Assembly: GCA_029936965.1 (NCBI GenBank) | Contig: JAPYRG010000012.1 | Location: 1 to 64,000, forward strand | Reading direction: 5' to 3' | Length of the DNA: 64,000 bases | From: Fidelibacterota bacterium | GTDB taxonomy: Bacteria; Fidelibacterota; Marinisomatia; Marinisomatales; TCS55 | Part shown: positions 9,491-18,962 of the stretch, in pieces | How positions within the stretch are numbered: position 1 is the stretch's first letter | How the letters are laid out: every line of letters starts with the position of its first letter | Translations under genes and position numbers: made by a program | Notes under the pieces: generated by a model | The model's input: the letters and a program-made list of their open reading frames with translations, nothing else | The model's database searches: none | Told to the model about the DNA's origin: nothing

Positions 9491-9619
9491 CAAGTGGAGC
9501 TGAAATTCGTCGAGAAATTTGGTTTTTGCAACGCATTTTTATATAATATAATTTGTTTCATGAAGGAAAATTCAGCAATTCGCATACTAAAGTAAAATTA
9601 GGGTTAGAATAGTGAGATA

Positions 9620-11305
9620 TTAATTACTGATAGTTTCAGTTTCTTGATCGGGAATAAATGAGCTAGTATACGCAATTGGGTCTTGTAAAATTTCTTTTGC
9701 TTTCAGTACAACTAGGTCATCTTTTATTGATTCTTTAATACGGTATTCTGAACCTTTCATTATTCCAACCAGCTCTAAATACAGCCTTCTTTTCAAAAGA
9801 TCCACCTCCTGATCATACAATATTGCTTCACGATCAATAATGAATGTTTCTACAAAATCAAATGCATGAGTTAGGTCCATATTTGTACTATCTAAAGAAA
9901 GTATTTTCTCTCTTGCCTTTTCCAGATCTTTTTCCCCTGCGGTATTCACATCTATATCTTGACTATCAAGATAAGATCTAAAATCATCCAGGATGGTCAC
10001 ATCGGTTAATGCATCCTCATAGGTATCATACCGGTGTTGACGTTCTTGAGCAAAATTAAAAAACAGACCTTTTCTCCAACATTCCAAAACTAATGGCGTA
10101 GCTTTTGGCATTTCTACTTCATAATCAGGGGCGATCCCACCACCACCTTTGACTTTTCTTCCGCCTATTGTATAAAATAAACTATCTTCTAGATCTTCAT
10201 TGATAATTATTACTTCTTCATCTATATAACCCGGCTTTTGAATCAACCTACCGCTAGGAATATAATATTTTGCTGTTGTCACCTTTAAATTTCTCTTCCC
10301 ACTACCATCTAAACCATATACGGACTGTACAAGTCCTTTTCCAAAAGATCGAGTTCCTATAATTACTCCTCTATCTAAATCTTGCACTGCTCCAGCTATT
10401 ATCTCGCTTGCAGAGGCGCTTCCCTCATTAATAAGGATTGCTATTTTTATATCTTCAACAAGCATTGGATCTTTTCTAGATATATAATGCTTGTTGGATT
10501 CTGGTAATCGACCTTTTGTAGATAAAAGAGTACTGCCCTTAGGAGTCATCATATCCAATATTTCAATGGCAGATTGCAATAACCCGCCAGGATTATCACG
10601 CAAATCAATAACAATACGTGAAGCACTTTCAGTTTGAAGATTTTTGATTGCAGAACGCATTTCTGGTCCAGAATTCTTTGAAAATCGGGTCAAACGTATA
10701 TAACCAATTTCATCATCAAGCATGCCCGTATATGTAACATCTTTAACAGTGATATCATCTCTTGTCAACGTAAAATCAATTAATTTATCATCTCCAAAAC
10801 GTTTTATTGATAGTGTAACATCCGTTCCTTTGGGACCACGGATATGTTTTGCGGCATCATCTAATGACATTTCTATTGTTAATAACTCATCAATTTTTAC
10901 AATAATGTCTCCTGCGATCACACCTTTTCTTTTCGCAGGTGAATTATCCATAGGAGAGATAACTGTTAGTTTCTTTTCACGAACACCAAGATTTATTCCT
11001 ACACCACCATATTTTCCTTTTGTTAATAAATCTAATCCTTCTTTTTCATCTTCTTCCATATAGACTGTATATGGATCCAAATCGTCAAGAATATTGTTAA
11101 TAACAATCTTTGTGAATTTTTCTGTATCAAGACGATCTGCATACCTTGTAATTATTGATTTATATACTTCATTAATTAAACGCTGGGAACGGGCAAGTTC
11201 CCGATACACGTCTGATTTAGTAAATGCAAATGAAAGAATGCTAACTAATAATAAAGAGAAAAAGATTGCAGAATAACGTATATATAGTTTTCTATTATGT
11301 TTCAC
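9620..11305 (-). CDS. C-terminal processing peptidase (S41 family, PDZ domain)
   Basis: 561 residues. A membrane anchor/signal sequence (residues about 8-28) leads into a helical linker and a PDZ domain (about 85-170, with G-G-V-G-I-N-L-G at 100-107). The S41 serine protease core follows, with G-S-A-S-A-S-E at 295-301 (catalytic Ser298 by family comparison) and R-S-F-G-K-G at 319-324 (Lys323). Proteins of this family (Prc/CtpA) act in the periplasm and cleave at C-termini of envelope substrates. A roughly 150-residue C-terminal helical extension is typical of FCB members. Its GTG start shares one base with the tmk stop (TAGTG). Confidence 0.93.
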   Translation of the reverse strand: MKHNRKLYIRYSAIFFSLLLVSILSFAFTKSDVYRELARSQRLINEVYKSIITRYADRLDTEKFTKIVINNILDDLDPYTVYMEEDEKEGLDLLTKGKYGGVGINLGVREKKLTVISPMDNSPAKRKGVIAGDIIVKIDELLTIEMSLDDAAKHIRGPKGTDVTLSIKRFGDDKLIDFTLTRDDITVKDVTYTGMLDDEIGYIRLTRFSKNSGPEMRSAIKNLQTESASRIVIDLRDNPGGLLQSAIEILDMMTPKGSTLLSTKGRLPESNKHYISRKDPMLVEDIKIAILINEGSASASEIIAGAVQDLDRGVIIGTRSFGKGLVQSVYGLDGSGKRNLKVTTAKYYIPSGRLIQKPGYIDEEVIIINEDLEDSLFYTIGGRKVKGGGGIAPDYEVEMPKATPLVLECWRKGLFFNFAQERQHRYDTYEDALTDVTILDDFRSYLDSQDIDVNTAGEKDLEKAREKILSLDSTNMDLTHAFDFVETFIIDREAILYDQEVDLLKRRLYLELVGIMKGSEYRIKESIKDDLVVLKAKEILQDPIAYTSSFIPDQETETISN

Positions 11306-11937
11306 TAAATTAAACCTCGTCTCATCATTTCTTTAAGTAATTTATCTTGTATATCATCTTCAGTATTATGACCATCCAATAATACATAACGATCCTGAAA
11401 TTTTTCTGCAAGATCATGATACGTTTTACGTACACGAGCTTGAAATTCAATGCCTTCTCCTTCAATTCTATCTGTACTTTGATCCAATCTCCGTAACGCT
11501 TCTTCAGGTCGAATATCTATCAAAAATGTAATATCAGGAACCAATGCAAAGGTAGCATAATTATTTAGATCAATTAACCAATCGATATCGATCCCTCTAC
11601 CACCTCCTTGGTAAGCCAGCGTTGAATCGCTATATCGATCTGCAATTACGCACTTACCTAATTCTAAATTAGGAATAATAACATCCTGTGTTAATTGTGC
11701 TCTGCTAGCAGTCATAAGCAAAGATTCAGAACGATCACCTAGTTCCCCTCTATTACTATGCAATAAAATTTCGCGAATAGATTCTGAAATAGTTGTTCCT
11801 CCAGGCTCACGAACAAGAATCGTTTCAATAGAATGAGTTTTGTTTAAAACGTCTAATAGCATTCTTGACTGCGTAGATTTACCACAACCATCAATTCCTT
11901 CAAACGTAATAAACTTAGCGTTATCTGAAAAAGACAT
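11305..11937 (-). CDS. tmk: Thymidylate kinase
   Basis: dTMP kinase makes dTDP from dTMP and ATP, on the path to dTTP. 210 residues, the normal length. The P-loop F-E-G-I-D-G-C-G-K-S-T is near 12-22, the substrate motif R-E-P-G-G-T near 44, the D-R-Y motif (A-D-R-Y-S-D-S-T-L-A-Y-Q-G) near 98, and the LID region further on. It overlaps rsmI by 17 bases and the protease by one base, so translation is coupled through the run. Confidence 0.96.
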   Translation of the reverse strand: MSFSDNAKFITFEGIDGCGKSTQSRMLLDVLNKTHSIETILVREPGGTTISESIREILLHSNRGELGDRSESLLMTASRAQLTQDVIIPNLELGKCVIADRYSDSTLAYQGGGRGIDIDWLIDLNNYATFALVPDITFLIDIRPEEALRRLDQSTDRIEGEGIEFQARVRKTYHDLAEKFQDRYVLLDGHNTEDDIQDKLLKEMMRRGLI

Positions 11938-12622
11938 TGGTATCGTTTTTCCCTATCATTATTACAAATTCACCACGTGGTTTCTTATTATTAAAATACG
12001 ATAATATATCTGAAACAGTTCCACGAATAATTTCTTCATTCATTTTTGTTAATTCTCTAGCAACGACTGCAGGCCTATCACCCAATATTTCATTAATCTC
12101 TTTCAAAGTTTTAATTAATCGATAAGGACTTTCATAAAATATTATGGTTGCATCTTGATCGATAAGATTCATCAGTCTTTTTTTTCTACCTTTCTTTGGA
12201 GGCAAAAACCCTTCAAAAAGAAAACGATCAGTTGGCAACCCGGATGATACAATGCCAGCAATTAACGCGGTTGGCCCTGGAATAGATTCAACGGTTATTC
12301 CTTCTGAAATTGCTTCACGAATTAGTCGATATGCAGGATCACTAATTCCAGGAGTACCTGCATCGCTTATTATAGCTACATGATTACCTTTTTTGAGATT
12401 TGTAACTATTTGAGGAATTCGAGCAGTACGATTATGTTCAAAAAAACTAATGGATGGAGTAGTGATATTATAACGCTGAAATAGTTTTTTAGAATGTCTC
12501 GTATCCTCAGCAGCGATCATAGAAACGGAAGATAATATTTCAACAGCCCGAAACGTTATATCTTTTAAGTTACCAATGGGCGTTGAAACAATATATAGAG
12601 TACCGTAAGAATCAGCTGTCAC
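11921..12622 (-). CDS. rsmI: 16S rRNA (cytidine1402-2'-O)-methyltransferase
   Basis: A 233-residue SAM-dependent methylase of the tetrapyrrole-methylase fold. Signatures: T-L-Y-I-V-S-T-P-I-G-N-L-K-D near 8-21, A-A-E-D-T-R-H-S near 37-44, I-S-D-A-G-T-P-G-I-S-D-P near 84-95, and the loop V-E-S-I-P-G-P-T-A near 110. RsmI methylates C1402 in the decoding centre of 16S rRNA. It is somewhat shorter than the E. coli enzyme because it lacks a C-terminal extension. The GTG start overlaps the upstream aminotransferase stop (GTGA). Confidence 0.95.
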   Translation of the reverse strand: MTADSYGTLYIVSTPIGNLKDITFRAVEILSSVSMIAAEDTRHSKKLFQRYNITTPSISFFEHNRTARIPQIVTNLKKGNHVAIISDAGTPGISDPAYRLIREAISEGITVESIPGPTALIAGIVSSGLPTDRFLFEGFLPPKKGRKKRLMNLIDQDATIIFYESPYRLIKTLKEINEILGDRPAVVARELTKMNEEIIRGTVSDILSYFNNKKPRGEFVIMIGKNDTNVFFR

Positions 12623-13932
12623 AATCGAGCAATAGATCTCCTGATAATCTGATCAGCAAGATCTATTTCTTCCTTAGAAATATTTAAATGAGGACGAAAG
12701 CGTATTGATTTATTCCCAGAACCAAGAATAAGAGCTCCTTCCGAAATAATTAAATTAGCCAGCGAATCTCTTTTAGATGTATCTGGCAAATCAAATGCAG
12801 CAAATAATCCGCTCCCACGAACGTTACTTACCACATCGCTATATTCATCTTGAATACCTTGAAGCTTTTGCATTAAATAATTACCGTTTTTAGCCGCATT
12901 GTCAACAAGTTTTTCTTTGGCAATTATTTCTAGATACATAGTAATACGTACCATATCCACAATATTACCACCCCAAGTAGAATTTAATCGACTTGACTCA
13001 TGAAATACATTATTCTCCACCTCATCTACGCGCGTTCCACAAAATATTCCACATATTTGCATTTTTTTACCAAAACTAATTATATCAGGGCGACATGAAT
13101 CAGGAAACTGTTGATACGCCCACATATTACCAGTAACGCCAACACCAGTTTGAACTTCATCATATATTAATAAAAATTCATTTTCATCTGCAAGATGACG
13201 TAATTGTTGAAAAAACTCCGGACGAAAGTGATTATCGCCACCTTCTCCTTGAATAGGTTCAATAATTAAACAGGCTATTTCATCAGGATTATTATGAACT
13301 GCTGATGTAATCTGATCAATAGCTTTGTCTTCTGATATTTTTACATTTTCTAACACTTCATCTGTTACAGGAAAATGAAGTTTTGGATTATCGATTCTTG
13401 GCCAGTCAAAGCGAGGAAAATATAATGTCTTTCTTGGATCCGGTGAGTCTGTTAAACTCATTGTATATCCTGTTCTACCATGGAAACATTCATTAAAATG
13501 AATGACCTTTGATCCTTTTTCACCCTTTCCAGCAGCCAAATTCTTACGCACTTTCCAGTCAAATGCCGTTTTTAGAGCATTTTCTACCCCCAAGGCTCCA
13601 CCCTCAACAAAAAAAGAATATGGTAAATAATCTGGTTGCGCAATGGTTCCTACTGTATCAACAAACTGTGCCATTTCGGTTGAATAAATATCGGAATTAG
13701 TTATCTTATTTAAAGTAGGCGCTATTAATCTTTCTTTATGCTCAAGTAAATATGGATGATTATAACCTACAGACATAGAAGCGAACATGGAAAATAGATC
13801 CAAATACTCTTTACCATCGCGCGCATCTACTAACCAAGAACCATGACTTTTATTTAAATCTATCACTTGTTCCATTCCATCAGCTAACATATGCTTGCCA
13901 ATAATTGAATGTACTTTTTTTGGATCAACCAT
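12619..13932 (-). CDS. lat: L-lysine 6-aminotransferase (lysine-epsilon aminotransferase)
   Basis: A 437-residue class III PLP aminotransferase. The N-terminal block (D-L-F-S-M-F-A-S-M-S-V-G-Y-N-H-P, 45-60) and the F-G-K-K-M-Q-I-C-G block match the lysine-6-aminotransferase subgroup rather than ornithine or GABA enzymes. D-E-V-Q-T-G is at 258-263, and the PLP lysine is Lys289 or Lys290. The enzyme moves the epsilon-amino group of lysine to 2-oxoglutarate, giving 2-aminoadipate 6-semialdehyde. The gene lies 22 bases after an ALDH7-type dehydrogenase that would oxidise exactly this product, which supports the substrate call. Its stop overlaps the rsmI start (GTGA). Confidence 0.88.
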   Translation of the reverse strand: MVDPKKVHSIIGKHMLADGMEQVIDLNKSHGSWLVDARDGKEYLDLFSMFASMSVGYNHPYLLEHKERLIAPTLNKITNSDIYSTEMAQFVDTVGTIAQPDYLPYSFFVEGGALGVENALKTAFDWKVRKNLAAGKGEKGSKVIHFNECFHGRTGYTMSLTDSPDPRKTLYFPRFDWPRIDNPKLHFPVTDEVLENVKISEDKAIDQITSAVHNNPDEIACLIIEPIQGEGGDNHFRPEFFQQLRHLADENEFLLIYDEVQTGVGVTGNMWAYQQFPDSCRPDIISFGKKMQICGIFCGTRVDEVENNVFHESSRLNSTWGGNIVDMVRITMYLEIIAKEKLVDNAAKNGNYLMQKLQGIQDEYSDVVSNVRGSGLFAAFDLPDTSKRDSLANLIISEGALILGSGNKSIRFRPHLNISKEEIDLADQIIRRSIARL

Positions 13933-13954
13933 TTAATATTATCCTTTACTATTA

Positions 13955-15484
13955 CTAATTAATATCAAATTTTATTCCTTGAGCTAATGGTAAATAATCG
14001 CTCCAATTAATAGTATTTGTTTGTCGACGCATATATTGTTTCCAGGAATCCGATCCTGACTCTCTTCCTCCGCCAGTTTCCTTCTCTCCTCCAAATGCTC
14101 CTCCAATTTCTGCACCTGAGGTACCAATATTTATATTTGCAATTCCACAATCACTACCTACAGAAGATAAAAATAATTCAGCATTTTGAACGTTTGTTGT
14201 AAACAAAGAAGAGGATAAACCTTGTGGAACATTATTATGCATATCAATTGCCTTGGATAAATGATCATATTCCATCAAATAAAGAATAGGAGCAAATGTC
14301 TCCTCTTGTACTATATCCCAATGATTTTCTACTTTCGCAATGGTTGGCTCAACAAAATAGCCATCTCCTTTGATTATTTTTCCACCACAAAGAATTTCAC
14401 CTCCAGCGCTTTTTACTTTTTCTATGGCGCTTAAATACGATTCAACAGCACCTTGGTTAACGAGAGGGCCCATTAATGTTCCTTTTTCCAAAGGATCACC
14501 AATATTTACCTGACCATATGCATTTAACAATCGATCAGTTAGAGTATCCGATATTGAGTTATGCGATATAACCCTTCTTGTAGATGTACAACGTTGTCCT
14601 GCAGTACCAACGGCTCCAAAAACAATTGCTGGAGTCGCCAAATCAAGATCTGCAGTTTCATCTACTAAAATAGCATTATTACCTCCTAACTCTAAAATTG
14701 TTTTACCAAAACGTTTGGATACAACTTCAGCTACACGCCTACCCATTAAAGTAGAACCAGTAAACGAAATAAGAGGTAAACGTTTATCAGACAACATTTT
14801 TTCACCAATCGTTGATCCTTTTCCTATAATCAGGTTAAATATACCAGTATACCCTTGACGTTCTAACACATCATTACAAATATGCTGTACAGCTACTGCA
14901 GTTAAAGGAGTACTGCTAGACGGCTTCCAAATAACCACATCTCCAGCAATAGCAGCAATAAACGCATTCCATGCCCAAACTGCTACAGGAAAATTAAAAG
15001 CACTAATAACACCAATTGGTCCCAAAGGATGCCATTGTTCATACATACGATGATTTGGACGCTCCGAATGCATCGTTTTTCCATATAACATTCGAGACTG
15101 TCCAACAGCAAAGTCTGCAATATCAATCATTTCCTGTACTTCACCATAACCTTCTTCTTTAATTTTTCCCATTTCTAATGAAACAAGACTACCTAATACT
15201 TCCTTTTTATCCCTTAAAGCGTTTCCCATTTCTCTAACTAAATCTCCACGTATAGGAGCAGGGACTTTTCTCCATTCTTCAAACGCAGAAGTTGCCTTTG
15301 ATACTATATGTTCATAATCATTTTCACTTGCTTCAAAAACAGTTGCAATTGCCATTTCATTACTTGGGCAATATGAAACATTCTCTCCTGAATTATCAGT
15401 AGATATCCAATCCATACCTCCAACACAACTTCCAAAGTTATTTTCATTAATACTGCATTGTTTGAGTAAATCTTTCATAAACAT
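13955..15484 (-). CDS. Aldehyde dehydrogenase, ALDH7 type (2-aminoadipate semialdehyde dehydrogenase)
   Basis: 509 residues of the NAD(P)-dependent aldehyde dehydrogenase superfamily. Visible are F-N-F-P at 163-166 (Asn164), Lys187 in W-K-P-S-S, the general base Glu265 in L-E-L-G-G, and catalytic Cys299 in G-Q-R-C-T. The phrases H-P-L-G-P-I-G-V-I-S-A-F-N-F-P and G-Q-R-C-T-S-T-R-R are typical of the antiquitin (ALDH7A1) group, which oxidises aminoadipate semialdehyde to 2-aminoadipate. Paired with the lysine aminotransferase it would complete two steps of lysine catabolism. A 105-base gap separates it from the membrane cluster upstream, so it may have its own promoter. Confidence 0.9.
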   Translation of the reverse strand: MFMKDLLKQCSINENNFGSCVGGMDWISTDNSGENVSYCPSNEMAIATVFEASENDYEHIVSKATSAFEEWRKVPAPIRGDLVREMGNALRDKKEVLGSLVSLEMGKIKEEGYGEVQEMIDIADFAVGQSRMLYGKTMHSERPNHRMYEQWHPLGPIGVISAFNFPVAVWAWNAFIAAIAGDVVIWKPSSSTPLTAVAVQHICNDVLERQGYTGIFNLIIGKGSTIGEKMLSDKRLPLISFTGSTLMGRRVAEVVSKRFGKTILELGGNNAILVDETADLDLATPAIVFGAVGTAGQRCTSTRRVISHNSISDTLTDRLLNAYGQVNIGDPLEKGTLMGPLVNQGAVESYLSAIEKVKSAGGEILCGGKIIKGDGYFVEPTIAKVENHWDIVQEETFAPILYLMEYDHLSKAIDMHNNVPQGLSSSLFTTNVQNAELFLSSVGSDCGIANINIGTSGAEIGGAFGGEKETGGGRESGSDSWKQYMRRQTNTINWSDYLPLAQGIKFDIN

Positions 15485-15589
15485 TATTTTAAAGTAACTA
15501 TATTTATATATATAATGATCTGATCAGAATATTTTAGGTAGGATCTATTAACAATAGTATTCAATTACAAACGTATAAAATCTAAACTA

Positions 15590-16420
15590 TTATTCCAAAG
15601 TGGACTCATTCTCAGAAGTATTGTTCTTATCCGAAAAAGCTGAGTATCCTAATAATAAAACCATAACCAATAAAAGCCATAGAGTTGCATGATTATAAGC
15701 AGGGCCAGCATATGCGATTAAATCAACAAAACGACCAATTAAGAGTGAAACCCTACCCATAACTGCAAAACCAAACGATGCGCCAAAACTTACCATCAAG
15801 AAATAAATACCGAGCTTACTTAATTTTCCAAAGTTTCCAGTATGCTCTCGACTAAAATAAAAATACATAAGACCAGTAATTGTTCCGATTAGAATAATAA
15901 AATTATTAAAAATACTTTCACTTGCTAAAGCGAAAAAAGGTAAATCAGAATTAAAGATTTGAAAAGCAGAACCTTTAATCTGACCTAAAACATTAGAATT
16001 TAGAAAACCATATGCTCTCAAACCAGCCGCCATTCCTACAGTGTAGGCAATCCCCCATCGCGCCATCCAACTGAGTTTAGAAGATACACTTAGTAACATC
16101 ATTATACCCAATGCAAATGGCAACAAATAAAGTAAATCCATATGATGACCTTTATTTATACCACCATCAGGGAAAACAGAACTAAAAATCCCAAGTAAAT
16201 TATAAAATTTATACCAGATTGAATCAGGATTGTATTGTGAAGCAGGCCATAATCTCCCAAATAGATTAGGCTGAATTTGAGTCCAGAAAAACATAGATGT
16301 CCAATAACCTGTAGATATGCCAACAAATAAATGTTCTGCTACTTTATAAAAAGGATTATCCTTATACAAATACGAAAAAATCGCAAGAGTAAGAAATACA
16401 GCTATCCATGAACCTATCAT
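15590..16420 (-). CDS. Polytopic membrane protein of the GlmL/DUF6754 cluster
   Basis: 276 residues with about six to seven hydrophobic segments (near 3-19, 28-46, 93-112, 120-140, 163-187, 200-220 and 246-262). An aromatic-rich extramembrane loop carries G-R-L-W-P-A-S-Q-Y. Conserved-looking polar positions inside the membrane include A-E-H-L-F-V-G-I-S near 28 and M-G-R-V-S-L-L-I-G-R. I do not recognise a named family. It is the last gene of the seven-gene cluster, one base after the gene at 16422-17267. A structural or channel subunit of a membrane complex is the natural guess, but that is inference from context only. Confidence 0.7.
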   Translation of the reverse strand: MIGSWIAVFLTLAIFSYLYKDNPFYKVAEHLFVGISTGYWTSMFFWTQIQPNLFGRLWPASQYNPDSIWYKFYNLLGIFSSVFPDGGINKGHHMDLLYLLPFALGIMMLLSVSSKLSWMARWGIAYTVGMAAGLRAYGFLNSNVLGQIKGSAFQIFNSDLPFFALASESIFNNFIILIGTITGLMYFYFSREHTGNFGKLSKLGIYFLMVSFGASFGFAVMGRVSLLIGRFVDLIAYAGPAYNHATLWLLLVMVLLLGYSAFSDKNNTSENESTLE

Positions 16421-16421
16421 A

Positions 16422-17267
16422 TTAGTACTTCTTTGACCTTTGCACTTCTATAAAATATGCGATGTTTCCGAAGATAATAAATAGCACAATAACTAAATGA
16501 GCAATCGATTGAGCATCCATACCGCTGGTACCTATCCCTGGAGATCCAATTAATGCTTCATACTCCGCAGCGCCAGGCATTCCAGCAAGTATACCCTGAA
16601 CCTGTCCACTGTTAACCATAGGCATTATATCATTTACCATTATAGATGTTGTCCCAGTGCTCAATGGTACACCCGTAGGATCTGAGGCATATTGCACCCA
16701 TTCAATAGTTCCCGGATAACCGGCAGATGCTGAAAAAATAAAATCAAAATCAGCAACTTTATTAATATTCTTCATTAAGGGAATATCATCAACTAGCGTT
16801 CCACGAACATCGGTAGTGAATAGTTTACGAATATTACTTACCATTCCTTTAACAACAGCCTCATTACCAGGACGGAATCCTAAAATTACATAGTCTTCGC
16901 CATATGTAAGATTAAACTCTTCTTCTGCGACCTCAGTTAAGGCCTCATCTGCCATAAATAGTCCATCTGGCCAGAGACATGTCACATATACTTTGTGGCC
17001 ATTAGTAAATAAATGTTTTAATAAACCGATGGCCATTGGATGAATTTCAGGTTTGGTGCTTGGTCCATACTCAAAAGAAACAAGGACTTTTGAATTATCT
17101 TCTAATGCCTCAATAGCATCATAAACTTTTTGGGTTGCAATTGTTGCACGTATAGGTAACCCAAGCGGAAAAAATAAAGGTAAAAGAACTGCTAATCCAA
17201 TAATTAGAAAAATCCATCTTCTATCGATTTTTTCAGCTCTTAATATAAAATCCGATATTTTATCCAT
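16422..17267 (-). CDS. Bitopic membrane protein with extracytoplasmic alpha/beta domain (GlmL/DUF6754 cluster)
   Basis: 281 residues. One membrane segment near 18-38 and another near 255-273 bracket a soluble domain of about 210 residues. The domain alternates strands and helices (K-V-L-V-S-F-E-Y-G-P-S, H-K-V-Y-V-T-C-L-W-P, D-Y-V-I-L-G-F-R-P-G, F-D-F-I-F-S-A-S-A-G), suggesting a Rossmann-like or periplasmic-binding-like fold. Glycine-proline turns (R-P-G-N-E, A-G-M-P-G-A-A-E) could form a ligand site. The function is unknown. It overlaps the upstream gene by one base and is one base from the downstream gene, so it belongs to the same translational unit. Confidence 0.7.
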   Translation of the reverse strand: MDKISDFILRAEKIDRRWIFLIIGLAVLLPLFFPLGLPIRATIATQKVYDAIEALEDNSKVLVSFEYGPSTKPEIHPMAIGLLKHLFTNGHKVYVTCLWPDGLFMADEALTEVAEEEFNLTYGEDYVILGFRPGNEAVVKGMVSNIRKLFTTDVRGTLVDDIPLMKNINKVADFDFIFSASAGYPGTIEWVQYASDPTGVPLSTGTTSIMVNDIMPMVNSGQVQGILAGMPGAAEYEALIGSPGIGTSGMDAQSIAHLVIVLFIIFGNIAYFIEVQRSKKY

Positions 17268-18085
17268 TATTCACCTATGTAAGACTTTTCCAGACCAATA
17301 ATATACCGAATAGATGTAGCAAAAATACCTAAACCAATACCAATCATAATTGCTCTTGCTCCAGCAACATTTGGGTTATTATAAATCCAATCCTGAAGAA
17401 CAGGTAAATAGAATAAACCTGGCTGATCAAGTGGCCAACCTAATATGGATCCCCAAATAGTTACTATTAATACCCCAGCCAATAATGTACCAAATGTTAT
17501 TTTTTTATCTTTGAATTTGATATTAACTACAATACTGGCAATAAGAATCAGTAAATACATAATAAACCAACTAGATATACTACTTCCTAAAGGGACTCTA
17601 CCAATCATAATTATAATTCCTGATACCAGTAGAAGTGTTGCTTCTAGATTGCGTACTCGAAATGCGCGGTAGGAAGCCGAGGCAACAAAAAATGCTAAAA
17701 GGGCAAACATTGTGGCTGATAATGGTGTAAACATATATTCAAACATCCACTTAAATAAAGTTCCTTTACTAGTGACATGAACACCCCATTCAACTGCATC
17801 ATTGCCTTTATAAATAAAGCCCGCAACTATAGCAAAGAAAAATCCTCCAATAGCAAATAAACTATATTGCCATCCAGATTTTTGCTTGAGAACCTTTTTT
17901 CCTTGCAATTTCATTAAGTTCAAGGCTCCAAGAAAAATAGCAAAACTAGCTAAAATATCATACCATTGGGTTGCATCATCATCAATAAATGACTCTATTG
18001 TAGGATGATCAATAAACCAGCCAAATAAAGTTGATAAACCAACGACTGTCGCTATTAAAATAGGTATTTGTCTTTTCCAAAGCAT
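17267..18085 (-). CDS. Polytopic membrane protein of the GlmL/DUF6754 cluster
   Basis: 272 residues with seven or eight predicted membrane spans (near 7-24, 43-60, 76-94, 118-136, 148-164, 170-186, 199-215 and 244-262). An aspartate-rich external loop (S-F-I-D-D-D-A-T-Q-W) follows the first span. I cannot assign a family. The high density of membrane segments and tight packing between the DUF6754-type gene (10-base gap) and the bitopic protein gene point to a subunit of one membrane assembly. No transporter signature such as an EAA loop is visible. Confidence 0.7.
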   Translation of the reverse strand: MLWKRQIPILIATVVGLSTLFGWFIDHPTIESFIDDDATQWYDILASFAIFLGALNLMKLQGKKVLKQKSGWQYSLFAIGGFFFAIVAGFIYKGNDAVEWGVHVTSKGTLFKWMFEYMFTPLSATMFALLAFFVASASYRAFRVRNLEATLLLVSGIIIMIGRVPLGSSISSWFIMYLLILIASIVVNIKFKDKKITFGTLLAGVLIVTIWGSILGWPLDQPGLFYLPVLQDWIYNNPNVAGARAIMIGIGLGIFATSIRYIIGLEKSYIGE

Positions 18086-18095
18086 AATTAGATAT

Positions 18096-18962
18096 TTACT
18101 GCACCGTTAATATTGATATTATATTCCATTTAATTAATCCGAGATCAAATAATATTCGCATAAGCAATGAAAATAATATTGTAGCTATTACACCTGCTTT
18201 CATCATATCCTGCCCTTTAAGACTGCCCATTAACTCAGGCGTTTGAGATAAATATGCGCTTGCAGCAAAAAATTCTTCACCAATAAGAGTATAATCACAG
18301 GCAGTCACAAAGAATGGGATCTGAGATTGAGAAGCTGTACCTGCTATTTGAATGGCTCCAATAGAATTCCCAGTTTCAGCTAAAAGTAAAGATTCGGCAT
18401 AAAACTTACCCATATAAAGACAAGCTGCTGGTTTTTCTCTCACCATAATACCATTTACACCTGCAGCATAAGCAAATTGATCATCTGTAAGATAATGAAC
18501 CATATCATCTTGAAATAGGTCGGGACGGCCTTCCATCGTATAAGCTTCTCTAACTATTTCTCTAGCAGCTTTCATAACAATTGATCGAGAAACGGGAACA
18601 TTTAAACTAGTTTCATAACGAGAAGTCATTTTAGAAACATGCCCCAAAATAATTACCCCAGCAACTGTTTCCACTTGATCCATATCCATGATTCCAGGAA
18701 CATACAAAACAGATTTACCCATTTCAGTTGAACGACCTACAGCTTCTTCTACTGCCTTTAACCCTGGTATTGATCGAAGGAATATATCTCCACCCTTACG
18801 AGCATAGCGAATATAATAAATAAGGTTTGCCGTCATAATTGTAATCACAAGAAACATCACTAGTCGCTCTTCTTTAAAAAGAGGGTAACCAACAAACCAA
18901 TAAAGGATAAAAGCAAGCGATAAACCGCCTGCTAATAACCAAAATTCTTTATCTTTCAACAT
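18096..18962 (-). CDS. DUF6754-type membrane protein
   Basis: 288 residues. Two N-terminal membrane spans (about 8-26 and 34-51) are followed by a soluble domain of roughly 200 residues and a C-terminal span (about 254-274). The soluble part contains L-Y-V-P-G-I-M-D-M-D-Q-V-E-T-V-A-G and A-Y-A-A-G-V-N-G-I-M-V-R-E-K-P-A-A, and A-E-T-G-N-S-I-G-A-I-Q-I-A-G-T. I associate this pattern with the uncharacterised family DUF6754. No enzymatic motif is evident. It overlaps the preceding 95-residue gene by 14 bases and clusters with the ASKHA ATPase, suggesting it is the membrane partner of the cytosolic components. The family name is from memory. Confidence 0.75.
   Translation of the reverse strand: MLKDKEFWLLAGGLSLAFILYWFVGYPLFKEERLVMFLVITIMTANLIYYIRYARKGGDIFLRSIPGLKAVEEAVGRSTEMGKSVLYVPGIMDMDQVETVAGVIILGHVSKMTSRYETSLNVPVSRSIVMKAAREIVREAYTMEGRPDLFQDDMVHYLTDDQFAYAAGVNGIMVREKPAACLYMGKFYAESLLLAETGNSIGAIQIAGTASQSQIPFFVTACDYTLIGEEFFAASAYLSQTPELMGSLKGQDMMKAGVIATILFSLLMRILFDLGLIKWNIISILTVQ

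Noticed and set aside
9391-9585. Open frame covering the tRNA-Val gene
   Set aside because: It reads through a perfect tRNA and has no protein-like composition.
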